Shown in pieces: positions 15,618-23,840 of a stretch of DNA of 64,000 nt. The notes under the pieces were generated by a model, which made no database searches, had not been told where the DNA came from, and saw only the letters and a list, made by a program, of their open reading frames with translations. Position numbers and translations under genes: made by a program. This stretch comes from Halorussus lipolyticus (GTDB lineage Archaea > Halobacteriota > Halobacteria > Halobacteriales > Haladaptataceae). How positions within the stretch are numbered: the first letter of the stretch is position 1; every line of letters starts with the position of its first letter. The stretch covers positions 2,004,955 to 2,068,954 of the forward strand of contig NZ_CP119804.1 of NCBI RefSeq assembly GCF_029338375.1, written 5' to 3'.

Positions 15618-16073
15618 ATGACGACGCTCTACGACGTTCCCGCGGACGACCTCATCGACGCGGTCGCCGCAAAACTGGAGGACCGATTCGACCAACCCGA
15701 TTGGGCCGAGTACGCCAAGACCGGCGAGAGCCGCGAACTTCCGCCCCAGCAGGAGAACTTCTGGCACCGACGCGCCGCCAGCCTCCTCCGCAAGGTCGCC
15801 ACCGACGGCCCGGTCGGCGTCGAGCGACTCTCGACCGAGTACGGCGACAAGAAGGACGGGTCGAACCGCTATCAGGTCGCCCCCGAACACCGCACGGACG
15901 GGAGCCAGAAGGTCATCCGGACGATGCTCCAGCAACTCGAAGACGAGGACCTCGTGGACACCGAGGGCAACGCGGGCCGTATCGCCACCGGCGAGGGTCG
16001 CAGTCTCCTCGACGACACCGCGGGCGAGGTCATGGAAGACCTCGACCGTCCCGAACTCGAACGCTACGCCTAA
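15618..16073 (+). CDS. rps19e: 30S ribosomal protein S19e
   Basis: A 151-residue archaeal/eukaryal-type ribosomal protein. It shows the family start T-T-L-Y-D-V-P, the conserved F-W-H-R-R-A-A-S-L-L-R-K core, the G-x-K-x-x-G loop (Y-G-D-K-K-D-G-S-N-R-Y) and the winged-helix segment V-I-R-T-M-L-Q-Q-L-E. The internal ATG at 15618 is correct because it begins the conserved N-terminus and carries a promoter at leaderless distance. The neighbours (PDCD5-like protein, PP-loop enzyme, hisS) form a translation-related run. Confidence 0.96.
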   Translation: MTTLYDVPADDLIDAVAAKLEDRFDQPDWAEYAKTGESRELPPQQENFWHRRAASLLRKVATDGPVGVERLSTEYGDKKDGSNRYQVAPEHRTDGSQKVIRTMLQQLEDEDLVDTEGNAGRIATGEGRSLLDDTAGEVMEDLDRPELERYA

Positions 16074-16198
16074 CGACGACCGACCACGAGCGGTTCGGAT
16101 TTTTCCGACGAACGGCTTCCCGGTAGCGTCTGGTCCACCGAAAACCGTCCTCGCTCCGTAATCATTTTTGGCTGTGGGTGTTAACTACGACACAACAC

Positions 16199-16540
16199 AT
16201 GAGCGACCAGCCCGACGACGAGCGACTTGAAGAACTCCGCAAGCAGAAGATGCAGGAGATGCAGGAGCAGGGCGACCAGAGCGAGGCCCAAGAGCAGGCC
16301 CAACAGCAGGCCGACGCCCAGAAGCAGGCGATGCTCCGCAAGCACCTCACCGACGGCGCGCGCAAGCGACTCAACTCCGTCCGGATGAGCAAGCCCGACT
16401 TCGCCGACAAGGTTGAGCGCCAAATCCTCGCGCTGGCCCAGAGTGGCCGCGTCAGCGGCAAAATCGACGAGGACAAGATGAAGGAACTCCTCCGCGAACT
16501 CAAGCCCGATTCCAAGAGCTTCAACATCCGTCGTCGGTGA
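16199..16540 (+). CDS. PDCD5-family DNA-binding protein
   Basis: A 113-residue, helical, highly charged protein of the archaeal/eukaryal PDCD5 family. The N-terminal third is a long coiled coil rich in Q, E and K, and the conserved core is [20 protein letters not shown] with V-E-x-x-I-L-x-L-A-Q-S-G-R. The role in archaea is unclear; nucleic-acid or chaperonin binding has been proposed for the family. The ATG at 16199 is chosen over an upstream GTG. It is followed after 1 bp by the PP-loop gene, so the two are translated together. Confidence 0.93.
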   Translation: MSDQPDDERLEELRKQKMQEMQEQGDQSEAQEQAQQQADAQKQAMLRKHLTDGARKRLNSVRMSKPDFADKVERQILALAQSGRVSGKIDEDKMKELLRELKPDSKSFNIRRR

Positions 16541-16541
16541 G

Positions 16542-17201
16542 ATGGACCTCGGGCTACTCTACAGCGGCGGGAAGGACTCGACCCTCGCCGCCCTCCTGCT
16601 CGAAGATTTCTACGACGTGACGCTCGTCACGGCCACCTTCGGCGTCGCCGACGCGTGGGACCACGCCCGCCGGACCGCCGACGCGGTCGGGTTCGACTTC
16701 GAGACGGTCGAGTTGGACGACGAGGTGGCCGAGGAGGCCGTCGAGCAGATGGTCGAGGACGGCTACCCCCGCAACGGCATCCAGCAGGTCCACCTCCACG
16801 CGCTCGAAGTCGTCGCCGGCATGGACTTCGACGCGGTGGCAGACGGGACGCGGCGCGACGACCGCGTGCCATCGGTCTCTCGGGCGCAGGCCCAGAGCCT
16901 CGAAGACCGCCACGGCGTCGAGTACATCGTCCCGCTGTCGGGATTCGGCCGCGGCGCGGTGGACGCGCTGGTCGAGGAGACCCTCGAAGTGACCACCGGC
17001 CCGAGCGAGCAGATTCCGAAGGCCGACTACGAGGCCGAACTCCGCGCCCTCCTCGTTCGGGAACACGGCGAGGAGGCCGTCAAAGAGGTCTTCCCGGACC
17101 ACACCCAGACCTACGTTCGAGGGTTCGCCCGCGCCGACGACGGTTCGGAAGGCGACTCTGAAGTCCCGACACCGGAGTCCGGCAAGACAGACGCGAAGTA
17201 A
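16542..17201 (+). CDS. PP-loop (N-type ATP pyrophosphatase) family protein
   Basis: A 219-residue cytosolic enzyme. The N-terminal S-G-G-K-D-S-T (9-15) is the PP-loop that binds ATP for adenylation of a substrate. Further conserved parts are V-A-D-G-T-R-R-D-D-R-V-P (about 99) and the central G-F-G-R-G-A-V-D. The family includes tRNA-thiolation and TilS-related enzymes, and the tight coupling to pdcd5 and closeness to hisS fit an RNA-modification role. The substrate is not known. The acidic last 20 residues look disordered. Confidence 0.8.
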   Translation: MDLGLLYSGGKDSTLAALLLEDFYDVTLVTATFGVADAWDHARRTADAVGFDFETVELDDEVAEEAVEQMVEDGYPRNGIQQVHLHALEVVAGMDFDAVADGTRRDDRVPSVSRAQAQSLEDRHGVEYIVPLSGFGRGAVDALVEETLEVTTGPSEQIPKADYEAELRALLVREHGEEAVKEVFPDHTQTYVRGFARADDGSEGDSEVPTPESGKTDAK

Positions 17202-17235
17202 AAGTTTCAAGCGCGCGGTCGTCCAACGGTTTCCC

Positions 17236-18543
17236 ATGTACGACCGCATCAAGGGCTTCCGCGACTTCTACCCCGGCGAGATGGGGGCGCGCAGGGAGAC
17301 ATTCGACGCGCTCGAATCGACCGCGCGCCGCTACGGCTTCCGAGAAATCGGGACGCCCGCGCTGGAGCGCACCGAGATGTACGTGGACAAGAGCGGCGAG
17401 GAAATCGTCGAGGAACTCTACAGTTTCGAGGACCAAGGCGGCCGGGACGTGGCGCTGACGCCGGAACTCACACCGACCGTCGCCCGGATGGTCGTGGCGA
17501 AACAGCAGGAGCTATCGAAGCCAATCAAGTGGTTCTCGACGCGGCCCTTCTGGCGCTACGAGGAACCCCAGAGCGGTCGCAAGCGCGAGTTCTACCAGAC
17601 CAACGTTGACATCTTCGGGTCGTCGGAACCCGAGGCCGATGCCGAACTGCTGGCGTGCGCCGCCGACGCGCTTACGAGTCTCGGACTCACCAGTGAGGAC
17701 TTCGAGTTCCGGGTCAGCCACCGCGACATCTTGGGCGGCCTCCTCGAAGCCTTCGACGCCGACGTGGACACCGAGTCTGCGATTCGCGCGGTGGACAAGA
17801 ACGAGAAGGTCGGCCAAGACGAGTTCTACGGCCTGCTCAACGACGCCGGCCTCTCCTACGACCAAGCCCGTGAGTTTGACGGCCTCCTCGACACACCCGA
17901 AGACGAGTTGGACGACCTCGTGGCGTTCGCCGGGACCGAGCGCGTCGAGAATGCGGTCGGCAACCTAACCGACGTGCTGGACGCCGCCGACGACTTCGGC
18001 GCGCGGGACTACTGCACGCTCTCGCTGGACACCGCCCGCGGACTGGACTACTACACCGGCGTCGTCTTCGAGTGCTTCGACTCGACGGGCGACGTGAGCC
18101 GTTCCATCTTCGGCGGCGGGCGCTACGACGACCTCATCGAGGGGTTCGGCGGCCAGTCCACGCCCGCAGTCGGGTTCGCGGTCGGCGACGCAACGCTGTC
18201 GCTCCTGCTCCAGCGCGCCGGCGTCTGGCCGGACGAGGAGCTTTCGACCGACTACTACGTCCTGCAGGTCGGCGACACCCGCGACGTGGCGGCCGAGATA
18301 ACCCGCGAACTCCGCAGTGAGGGCAACGTCGTAGAGACCGACGTGTCGGGCCGGAGCTTCGGCGCGCAACTCGACTACGCCGACTCCATCGGCGCGGAGA
18401 CGGTGGTCATCGTCGGCGAGCAGGACCTCGCGGACGGCAACGTGACGGTCAAGGACATGGACTCGGGCGACCAGACGCAAGCGCCAGTCGACGACTTCCC
18501 GCCCGAGGACGAACCGCGCCCGACCTACGAAGACTTCGAGTAG
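17236..18543 (+). CDS. hisS: Histidyl-tRNA synthetase
   Basis: A 435-residue class II aminoacyl-tRNA synthetase. Motif 1 (G-F-R-E-I-G-T-P-A-L-E), motif 2 (T-R-P-F-W-R-Y-E-E-P-Q-S-G-R-K-R-E-F-Y-Q) and the HisRS signatures (L-A-R-G-L-D-Y-Y-T-G in the form T-A-R-G-L-D-Y-Y-T-G, and G-G-G-R-Y-D-D-L) are all present. A C-terminal anticodon-binding domain follows, ending in an acidic tail. The start at 17236 gives M-Y-D-R-I-K-G-F-R-D-F-Y-P-G, the usual N-terminus. It lies 34 bp after the PP-loop gene. Confidence 0.97.
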   Translation: MYDRIKGFRDFYPGEMGARRETFDALESTARRYGFREIGTPALERTEMYVDKSGEEIVEELYSFEDQGGRDVALTPELTPTVARMVVAKQQELSKPIKWFSTRPFWRYEEPQSGRKREFYQTNVDIFGSSEPEADAELLACAADALTSLGLTSEDFEFRVSHRDILGGLLEAFDADVDTESAIRAVDKNEKVGQDEFYGLLNDAGLSYDQAREFDGLLDTPEDELDDLVAFAGTERVENAVGNLTDVLDAADDFGARDYCTLSLDTARGLDYYTGVVFECFDSTGDVSRSIFGGGRYDDLIEGFGGQSTPAVGFAVGDATLSLLLQRAGVWPDEELSTDYYVLQVGDTRDVAAEITRELRSEGNVVETDVSGRSFGAQLDYADSIGAETVVIVGEQDLADGNVTVKDMDSGDQTQAPVDDFPPEDEPRPTYEDFE

Positions 18544-18588
18544 TCGGTCTGTTCAACTTTTTTAGTACCATACCGCATAGCTCCGGTC

Positions 18589-18975
18589 ATGCGCAAGCAA
18601 TCGGTACAGTTCGAGAAGGACAAACTCCTCGGAGTGCTATCGGTCCTGACGTTCGGGTTGACCGCGTTCTTCGCGGTGGTCGGCGTGGATTTCCTCGTGC
18701 CGACGATTTTCGTCCTCGGGTTCTTCCTCGTCATTCCGCTGATAGCGATTCTCGGCGACTCGTTGCCGATGGTCCGAGACGGAGGAGACGACGACGTGTC
18801 AGTCGAGTCGATACAGACCGAGCAGTCGGGCGACGACCCGATAGACGAACTCCGGACGCGCTACGCCAGAGGAGAACTGACGGACGCGGAGTTCGAGCGA
18901 CGCCTCGAACGACTGCTGGAGACCGAGGACGCCGAGGCCAGCAGGTCGAAAGAGCGCGTCTTCGACCGCGAGTGA
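18589..18975 (+). CDS. Small membrane protein with C-terminal SHOCT domain
   Basis: A 128-residue protein with two membrane helices (about 14-36 and 38-60) and a cytosolic C-terminal SHOCT motif, D-P-I-D-E-L-R-T-R-Y-A-R-G-E-L-T-D-A-E-F-E-R-R-L. The SHOCT domain is a short oligomerisation module common in small haloarchaeal membrane proteins of unknown function. It is monocistronic; a TTTTTTAG tract upstream (18559-18566) could be its promoter. Confidence 0.8.
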   Translation: MRKQSVQFEKDKLLGVLSVLTFGLTAFFAVVGVDFLVPTIFVLGFFLVIPLIAILGDSLPMVRDGGDDDVSVESIQTEQSGDDPIDELRTRYARGELTDAEFERRLERLLETEDAEASRSKERVFDRE

Positions 18976-19010
18976 GCGGGCGCTCCGAGACGGTTCCCAG
19001 TCCCCTCAGG

Positions 19011-19044
19011 GCGGTTGTGCCGGACTGCGGTCCGGCGCAACCGC
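19011..19044. repeat. Strong 15-bp hairpin downstream of the SHOCT gene
   Basis: GCGGTTGTGCCGGAC and GTCCGGCGCAACCGC pair fully apart from one G-T wobble, with a TGCG loop. No T-run follows, so it is not a simple terminator. It opens a 443-bp gap (18976-19418) that holds degenerate ACAACTGACGA/ACGACTGGCGAAGTGGCG repeats (about 19050-19125), a second pairing AGAGGAG/CTCCTCT (19141-19173) and an AT-rich patch (19268-19345). No protein gene is credible there; a structured RNA is possible but unrecognised. Confidence 0.5.
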
Positions 19045-19418
19045 TGGCGGAGAGACAACTGACGAGGCCACAACTGACGAAGTGGCGGACCGGCAGGGTC
19101 ACGACTGGCGAAGTGGCGAACAGACGGCACGCGCGAGACGCAGAGGAGGGTGCCGTACAATCGCGGACTCCTCTGCGGCAGTTCTCAGGTCACGAGCGAG
19201 GTTGGTTCCGCCTTCGTACGTAAAGTCTCGCAGGAGCGAGCCACGTACCGGCCGATTGGCCTTCGAACAGATATTATATTGTGAAAGCAACTAATAGGCA
19301 CCTTAAGAAAATGTAGGGAATTTCTTAACAGTTATTTTGATTGCTTCCGTTCGATTTACCACCTTCCGACGAACGGGCTTTCCGCCGAATTAAGTGCCTC
19401 CGCGCTCGAGGCCGAGGT

Positions 19419-20222
19419 ATGCGCGCATTTCGGGTCGCCTACGACGGTCGGCCCTTCCACGGCTTCCAGCGCCAACCCGACGTGCCGACCGTCGAGGACG
19501 CGATTTTCGACGCGGTGCGGGCGCTCGGTGCGGCCGACGGCAAGCCCGAGGGCTACGCCGCGGCGGGGCGGACCGACGCCGGCGTCTCGGCGGTGGCCCA
19601 GACCGTCGCCTTCGAGTGCCCCGACTGGCTCACCCCGTCTGCGCTGAACAGCGAACTCCCCGCCAGCGTCCGGGCGTGGGCCAGCGCCGAGGCCCCCGAC
19701 GACTTCCACGCGACCCACCACGCCGAGTCGCGGGCCTACGTCTACCACTGCTACGCCCCCGACGCCGACCTCGGGCGGGCCGAGGAGGCCCTTGCTCGCC
19801 TCTGCGACGGCGAGAACGACTTTCACAACCTCACGCCGGACGACGACAACACCGTCAGGGACCTCAGCGGCGAGGTCCGCCGCGATACGGACTACCTCGT
19901 CTTCGAACTCCGGGCCGGCGGGTTCGTCCGCGAGATGGTCCGGCGCGTCGTCTCGCTGGTCCGGGCGGTGGCGACCGGTGACGCCGAGTTAGCGAAGGTA
20001 GAGCGCGTGTTAGGCCCGGACAAAATCGACGGTCCGGCGGGCGTACCGCCCGCTCCCGCCTCCCCACTCGTGCTGGTCGATGCGGTCTATCCGCGTCTGG
20101 CGTTCTCGGTGGACGACGAGGCCGCCGAGAGCGCCCGCGGGGTCTTCGAGTCCCTGCGCGAGGAGCGCGCCACGGGGGCCAGAGTCGCACGAGAGGTCGC
20201 GGGGCGAATCGAACCGGAGTAA
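19419..20222 (+). CDS. truA: tRNA pseudouridine synthase A
   Basis: A 267-residue enzyme that isomerises uridine to pseudouridine in the tRNA anticodon arm. The N-terminal F-R-V-A-Y-D-G-R-P-F-H-G-F-Q-R-Q-P is diagnostic. The catalytic aspartate lies in G-R-T-D-A-G-V-S-A. The C-terminal half has F-V-R-E-M-V-R-R-V-V. The ATG at 19419 starts this conserved region; the frame upstream is not conserved-looking. Confidence 0.95.
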   Translation: MRAFRVAYDGRPFHGFQRQPDVPTVEDAIFDAVRALGAADGKPEGYAAAGRTDAGVSAVAQTVAFECPDWLTPSALNSELPASVRAWASAEAPDDFHATHHAESRAYVYHCYAPDADLGRAEEALARLCDGENDFHNLTPDDDNTVRDLSGEVRRDTDYLVFELRAGGFVREMVRRVVSLVRAVATGDAELAKVERVLGPDKIDGPAGVPPAPASPLVLVDAVYPRLAFSVDDEAAESARGVFESLREERATGARVAREVAGRIEPE

Positions 20223-20443
20223 CGATTGATTTCCGATTCGAACTGTGAAATTCGCTCCGTCGTGGAATCGACGGCCTTGGATAAGCAAGCTTTAAAATAC
20301 CACGGTGGCAGTTAGCGTTATTATCTCCCAGCCACAAAGTGTGGGTGACGGTGGCGAGTGCTATCCCATGGCACCACCATTTCGGATACCGCACTCCTAC
20401 CGTCGTTTTCCGTGACTCGCCACTGGCTACCGACGGGAGTGGA

Positions 20444-21763
20444 TTACTCCCAGTCGTCGGGCCAGATTCCGGCCGCTTTCATGCCCTCCTCGTAGTCACC
20501 CGACCGGAGATTTCCGGCCACCGACTCGGCGCTCGGCCGGGGAATCTCGTCGGTCCGGGCAACCTCGCGGACCAGCAGGGCCGTCAGCATAGCGTGTTCC
20601 CGCAGGTTGCGGTCGTCCACCTTGTCGCGGGTGTCGGCATGGGTGTGACCCCACCCTCTCCCTCGCTCGTCGCTTTCACTGTGGAGTTGAAGCGCCGGCA
20701 CCCCGCGCTTGAGGAAGGGCCAGTGGTCGCTGAAGGGATGGACCTGCTCGCGGACTCCGATTGGCTGGTTGGTCTCGTCGGCGACCGACGCCACGATTTC
20801 GCCCATCGCCTCGGAGCCGTGCGTGTGAGCGCGCAGGTCCCGGAACCGACCCGCGCCGTCCACGTTGACGACCGCCCGGACCGAATCGAGGTCGAGTCGC
20901 TCCGCGAGCGCGTCCGCCCCGAGGAGACCGACCTCCTCGCATCCGACTCCCGCGACCCGGACCCGAGTGTCGAGATTCATCTCGGCGAGCAGGTGGGCCG
21001 CAGAGACGACCACCGTGATGCCGCACCCGTTGTCGAGCGCGCCCTCCGCGATGTCGTGAGCGTCGTGGTGGCCGACGACGAGAATTTCGTCTTCGGTGTC
21101 CGGCCCGAGTTGCCCGTGGGCGTTGTGACTCGTCGCGGGACTCGTCTCGGCATCGACGCGGAGGACGGCCCGAGCGCCCCGGTCGGCGTAGTCGGTCAAC
21201 CAGTCGCCGGTTTCGAGACTCACGCCCACGCCGGGCACCGCGGCCTCGCGGTCGAACCGGAGCGACCCGGTGGGCGGGAGTTGGCCGGGCTTGTGGTTCC
21301 GGAAGATGAAGGCCTCGGCCCCGGCCCCGACGGCGTGGCCGAACTTCTCCATCCGGTGGATGAACCGCGACCCCTCGGGCGTCGTGGTAGACGCGACCAC
21401 GATTTTGCCCTCCACGTCGAGTTCGTCTAGCTCCTCGGGGGTGCCGTGGCCCGCGTCCACGAGTTCGCCGCGGACCTCGCCCGGCGGCGAGTAGGGGAGC
21501 GCGATGGTCTCGAACGAGCGTTCTACTGGGTCGGTGACCGCGAGTTCGGCGTCTCCTCGGGTCCAGCGGTTCATCTCGAAGGATTTTATATTTACTTCGC
21601 GTGCCCCCGCGCGCTCGAACCCCTCGGCGACGAGTTCGGCGGCCCGGCGCTCGCCGGGGTGGCCGCCCATCCGGTCGCCGATTTCGGTCAGGTCGGTGAT
21701 GAACTCCCACGGGTAGTCGTCGCGCCACGCCTCGCCGAGCGCGGCGGCGGTCTCCGGGTTCAT
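20444..21763 (-). CDS. M28 family zinc aminopeptidase-like peptidase
   Basis: A 439-residue peptidase. The M28 metal ligands are visible: G-H-H-D-A-H-D (His and bridging region), D-N-G-C-G (bridging Asp), G-C-E-E-V-G (catalytic Glu pair), N-V-D-G-A-G (Asp) and W-G-H-T-H-A-D-T-R-D-K (final His). A PA-like insert (V-E-G-K-I-V-V-A-S-T and G-A-E-A-F-I-F) precedes the catalytic core. No signal peptide is seen, so a cytosolic peptide-degrading role is likely. A TTG seven codons upstream is in frame, but ATG 21763 is preferred. It is divergent from pepF. Confidence 0.88.
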   Translation of the reverse strand: MNPETAAALGEAWRDDYPWEFITDLTEIGDRMGGHPGERRAAELVAEGFERAGAREVNIKSFEMNRWTRGDAELAVTDPVERSFETIALPYSPPGEVRGELVDAGHGTPEELDELDVEGKIVVASTTTPEGSRFIHRMEKFGHAVGAGAEAFIFRNHKPGQLPPTGSLRFDREAAVPGVGVSLETGDWLTDYADRGARAVLRVDAETSPATSHNAHGQLGPDTEDEILVVGHHDAHDIAEGALDNGCGITVVVSAAHLLAEMNLDTRVRVAGVGCEEVGLLGADALAERLDLDSVRAVVNVDGAGRFRDLRAHTHGSEAMGEIVASVADETNQPIGVREQVHPFSDHWPFLKRGVPALQLHSESDERGRGWGHTHADTRDKVDDRNLREHAMLTALLVREVARTDEIPRPSAESVAGNLRSGDYEEGMKAAGIWPDDWE

Positions 21764-21884
21764 GGGGTCCACTTGGGTCGCCAACGCTCAAAAATCTCCG
21801 CCCGGTGCGGGTCGCAAAAGCCAATTTCCGGAACCGACTTCCGAATGACAAAGGCTTACAGGTGGCGTTTCCTAACCACAGGAT

Positions 21885-23678
21885 ATGAGTTCGGTTCCCG
21901 AGCGGTCGGACATCGAGACGGAATACAAGTGGGACTTAGAGAGCATCTACGCGACCGACGACGAGTGGGAGGAGGCCTACGAGGAAGTCGAGGACCGCTT
22001 AGACGAGTTGGAGGCCTACGAGGGCCGGGTCACCGAGGACGGCGAGACCCTGCTGGAAGTCCTCGAACTCCGCGAGGAGGTCATGCGACAGGTCGAGATG
22101 GTCATCGGCTACGCCCGAATGCGCAAGGACGAGAACACCGCCGACCAGCACTATCAGGCGCTGTCGTCTCGCGGGTCGGCGCTGGCCTCGCAGGCCGGGA
22201 GCGCGAGCAGTTTCGTCGGGCCGGAGATTCAGGACCTGAGCGAGGACGAACTCGACCAGATGATAGCCGAGACCGACGGTCTGGAGCAGTACGACCACTA
22301 CCTTCACGACGTGCTTCGCCTCTCGGAACACACTCGCTCGGCGGAAGTCGAGAACGTGCTGGCGGAACTCAGCGAGGTCACGGGGGCCTCGGGCGACCTC
22401 TACAGCATGCTGATGAACTCCGACATGGAGTTCCCGACCGTCGAGAAACCCGACGGCGAGGCGGTCGAAATCACCCAGAGCAACCTCACCAACCTCCTGA
22501 AGAATCAGGACCGAGAGTTCCGTCAGACGGTCCACGAGGAGTTCTACGACGAACTGGGCGAGTTCCACAACACCATCGGCACCGCGCTCAAGAGCAAGGT
22601 CAAGGGCGACGTGCGACTCTCGCAGATTCACGACTACGAGACCGCCCGCGAGGCCGCCATGGACGGTCCCAACATCCCGGTCGAGGTGTACGACAACCTC
22701 GTCGGGACGGTCCGGGACAACCTCGACAAACTCCACCGACACGCCGAACTCAAGCGCGACGCCCTCGGCGTTGACGACCTCCAGATGTGGGACCTCTACA
22801 TGCCCATGACGGAGACCGAGACCCCCGACGTGGAGTACGAGCAGGCCCGAGAGTACGTCGTGGAAGCGGTCGGCGCGCTCGGCGACGACTACCAGCGCCG
22901 GGTGCAGGAAGGTCTGGACTCGCGGTGGGTTGACGTCTACGAGACCGAGAACAAGCGGTCTGGAGCGTACAGCGGCGGCACCTACGACACCCAGCCGTTC
23001 ATCCTGATGAACTATCAGGACGACATCTCGTCGATGTTCACGCTGGCCCACGAACTCGGCCACTCGCTCCACAGCCAACTCACCAGCGAGAACCAGCCAT
23101 ACGTCTACGGCGACTACGAAATCTTCGTGGCAGAGGTCGCCAGCACGGTCAACGAGTCCCTGCTGACCCGCCACCTGCTGGATACGGTCGAGGACCCGAC
23201 CTTCCGGCGACACGTCCTCAACGAGTACCTCGAGCGGTTCCGCGCGACCCTCTACCGCCAGACGATGTTCGCCGACTTCGAACACCAGATTCACGAGTTG
23301 GTCGAGGACGGCGAGGCGCTCACCCCCGGCAAGGCCGACGAAATCTACGGCGACCTCAAATCGGAGTTCTACGAACCGGCGGTGGTGGACGACCGAATCG
23401 CCCGCGAGTGGGCGCGGATTCCCCACTTCTTCAACTACACCTACTACGTCTACCAGTACAGCACGGGCATCAGCGCGGCCGTCGCGCTCGCCGACGAGAT
23501 TCTCGAAACCGGCGAACCCGCCGCCGAGCGCTACCTCGACTTCCTCAAGAGCGGTTCGACCGAGTACCCGCTGGAACTGCTTCAGACCGCGGGCGTCGAT
23601 ATGTCGTCGCCGGAACCCATCCAGCGCGCGCTGGACGTGTACGACGACCACCTCGACCAGATGGAATCGCTCATCTGA
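21885..23678 (+). CDS. pepF: Oligoendopeptidase F (M3 family)
   Basis: A 597-residue zinc endopeptidase that degrades peptides in the cytosol. The catalytic motif H-E-L-G-H is at residues 389-393, followed by the M3B hallmarks (F-V-A-E-V-A-S-T-V-N-E with the Glu ligand) and the C-terminal Y-T-Y-Y-V-Y-Q-Y-S-T-G substrate-binding segment. Length and order match PepF throughout. The divergent M28 peptidase gene suggests a peptide-turnover pair. Confidence 0.95.
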   Translation: MSSVPERSDIETEYKWDLESIYATDDEWEEAYEEVEDRLDELEAYEGRVTEDGETLLEVLELREEVMRQVEMVIGYARMRKDENTADQHYQALSSRGSALASQAGSASSFVGPEIQDLSEDELDQMIAETDGLEQYDHYLHDVLRLSEHTRSAEVENVLAELSEVTGASGDLYSMLMNSDMEFPTVEKPDGEAVEITQSNLTNLLKNQDREFRQTVHEEFYDELGEFHNTIGTALKSKVKGDVRLSQIHDYETAREAAMDGPNIPVEVYDNLVGTVRDNLDKLHRHAELKRDALGVDDLQMWDLYMPMTETETPDVEYEQAREYVVEAVGALGDDYQRRVQEGLDSRWVDVYETENKRSGAYSGGTYDTQPFILMNYQDDISSMFTLAHELGHSLHSQLTSENQPYVYGDYEIFVAEVASTVNESLLTRHLLDTVEDPTFRRHVLNEYLERFRATLYRQTMFADFEHQIHELVEDGEALTPGKADEIYGDLKSEFYEPAVVDDRIAREWARIPHFFNYTYYVYQYSTGISAAVALADEILETGEPAAERYLDFLKSGSTEYPLELLQTAGVDMSSPEPIQRALDVYDDHLDQMESLI

Positions 23679-23840
23679 GCGCCGAGCGCGGTCTCGTCGC
23701 GTAAGCAACCTTCGTCGTTCTTTAAAACGGTATTTTGATTCTTTCGGACAGGAACGCGATTCTCTCGACGCCGACGAGGCGTTTTCATTTTCTGATAACG
23801 CCCGCGCCGGTTTATGTAGCCCAAGTGTGAAGACGGGGAT

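Noticed and set aside
18976..19418. RNase P RNA or SRP RNA in the gap before truA
   Set aside because: The conserved GAGGAAAGTC-type and SRP domain IV motifs are not found, although hairpins exist.
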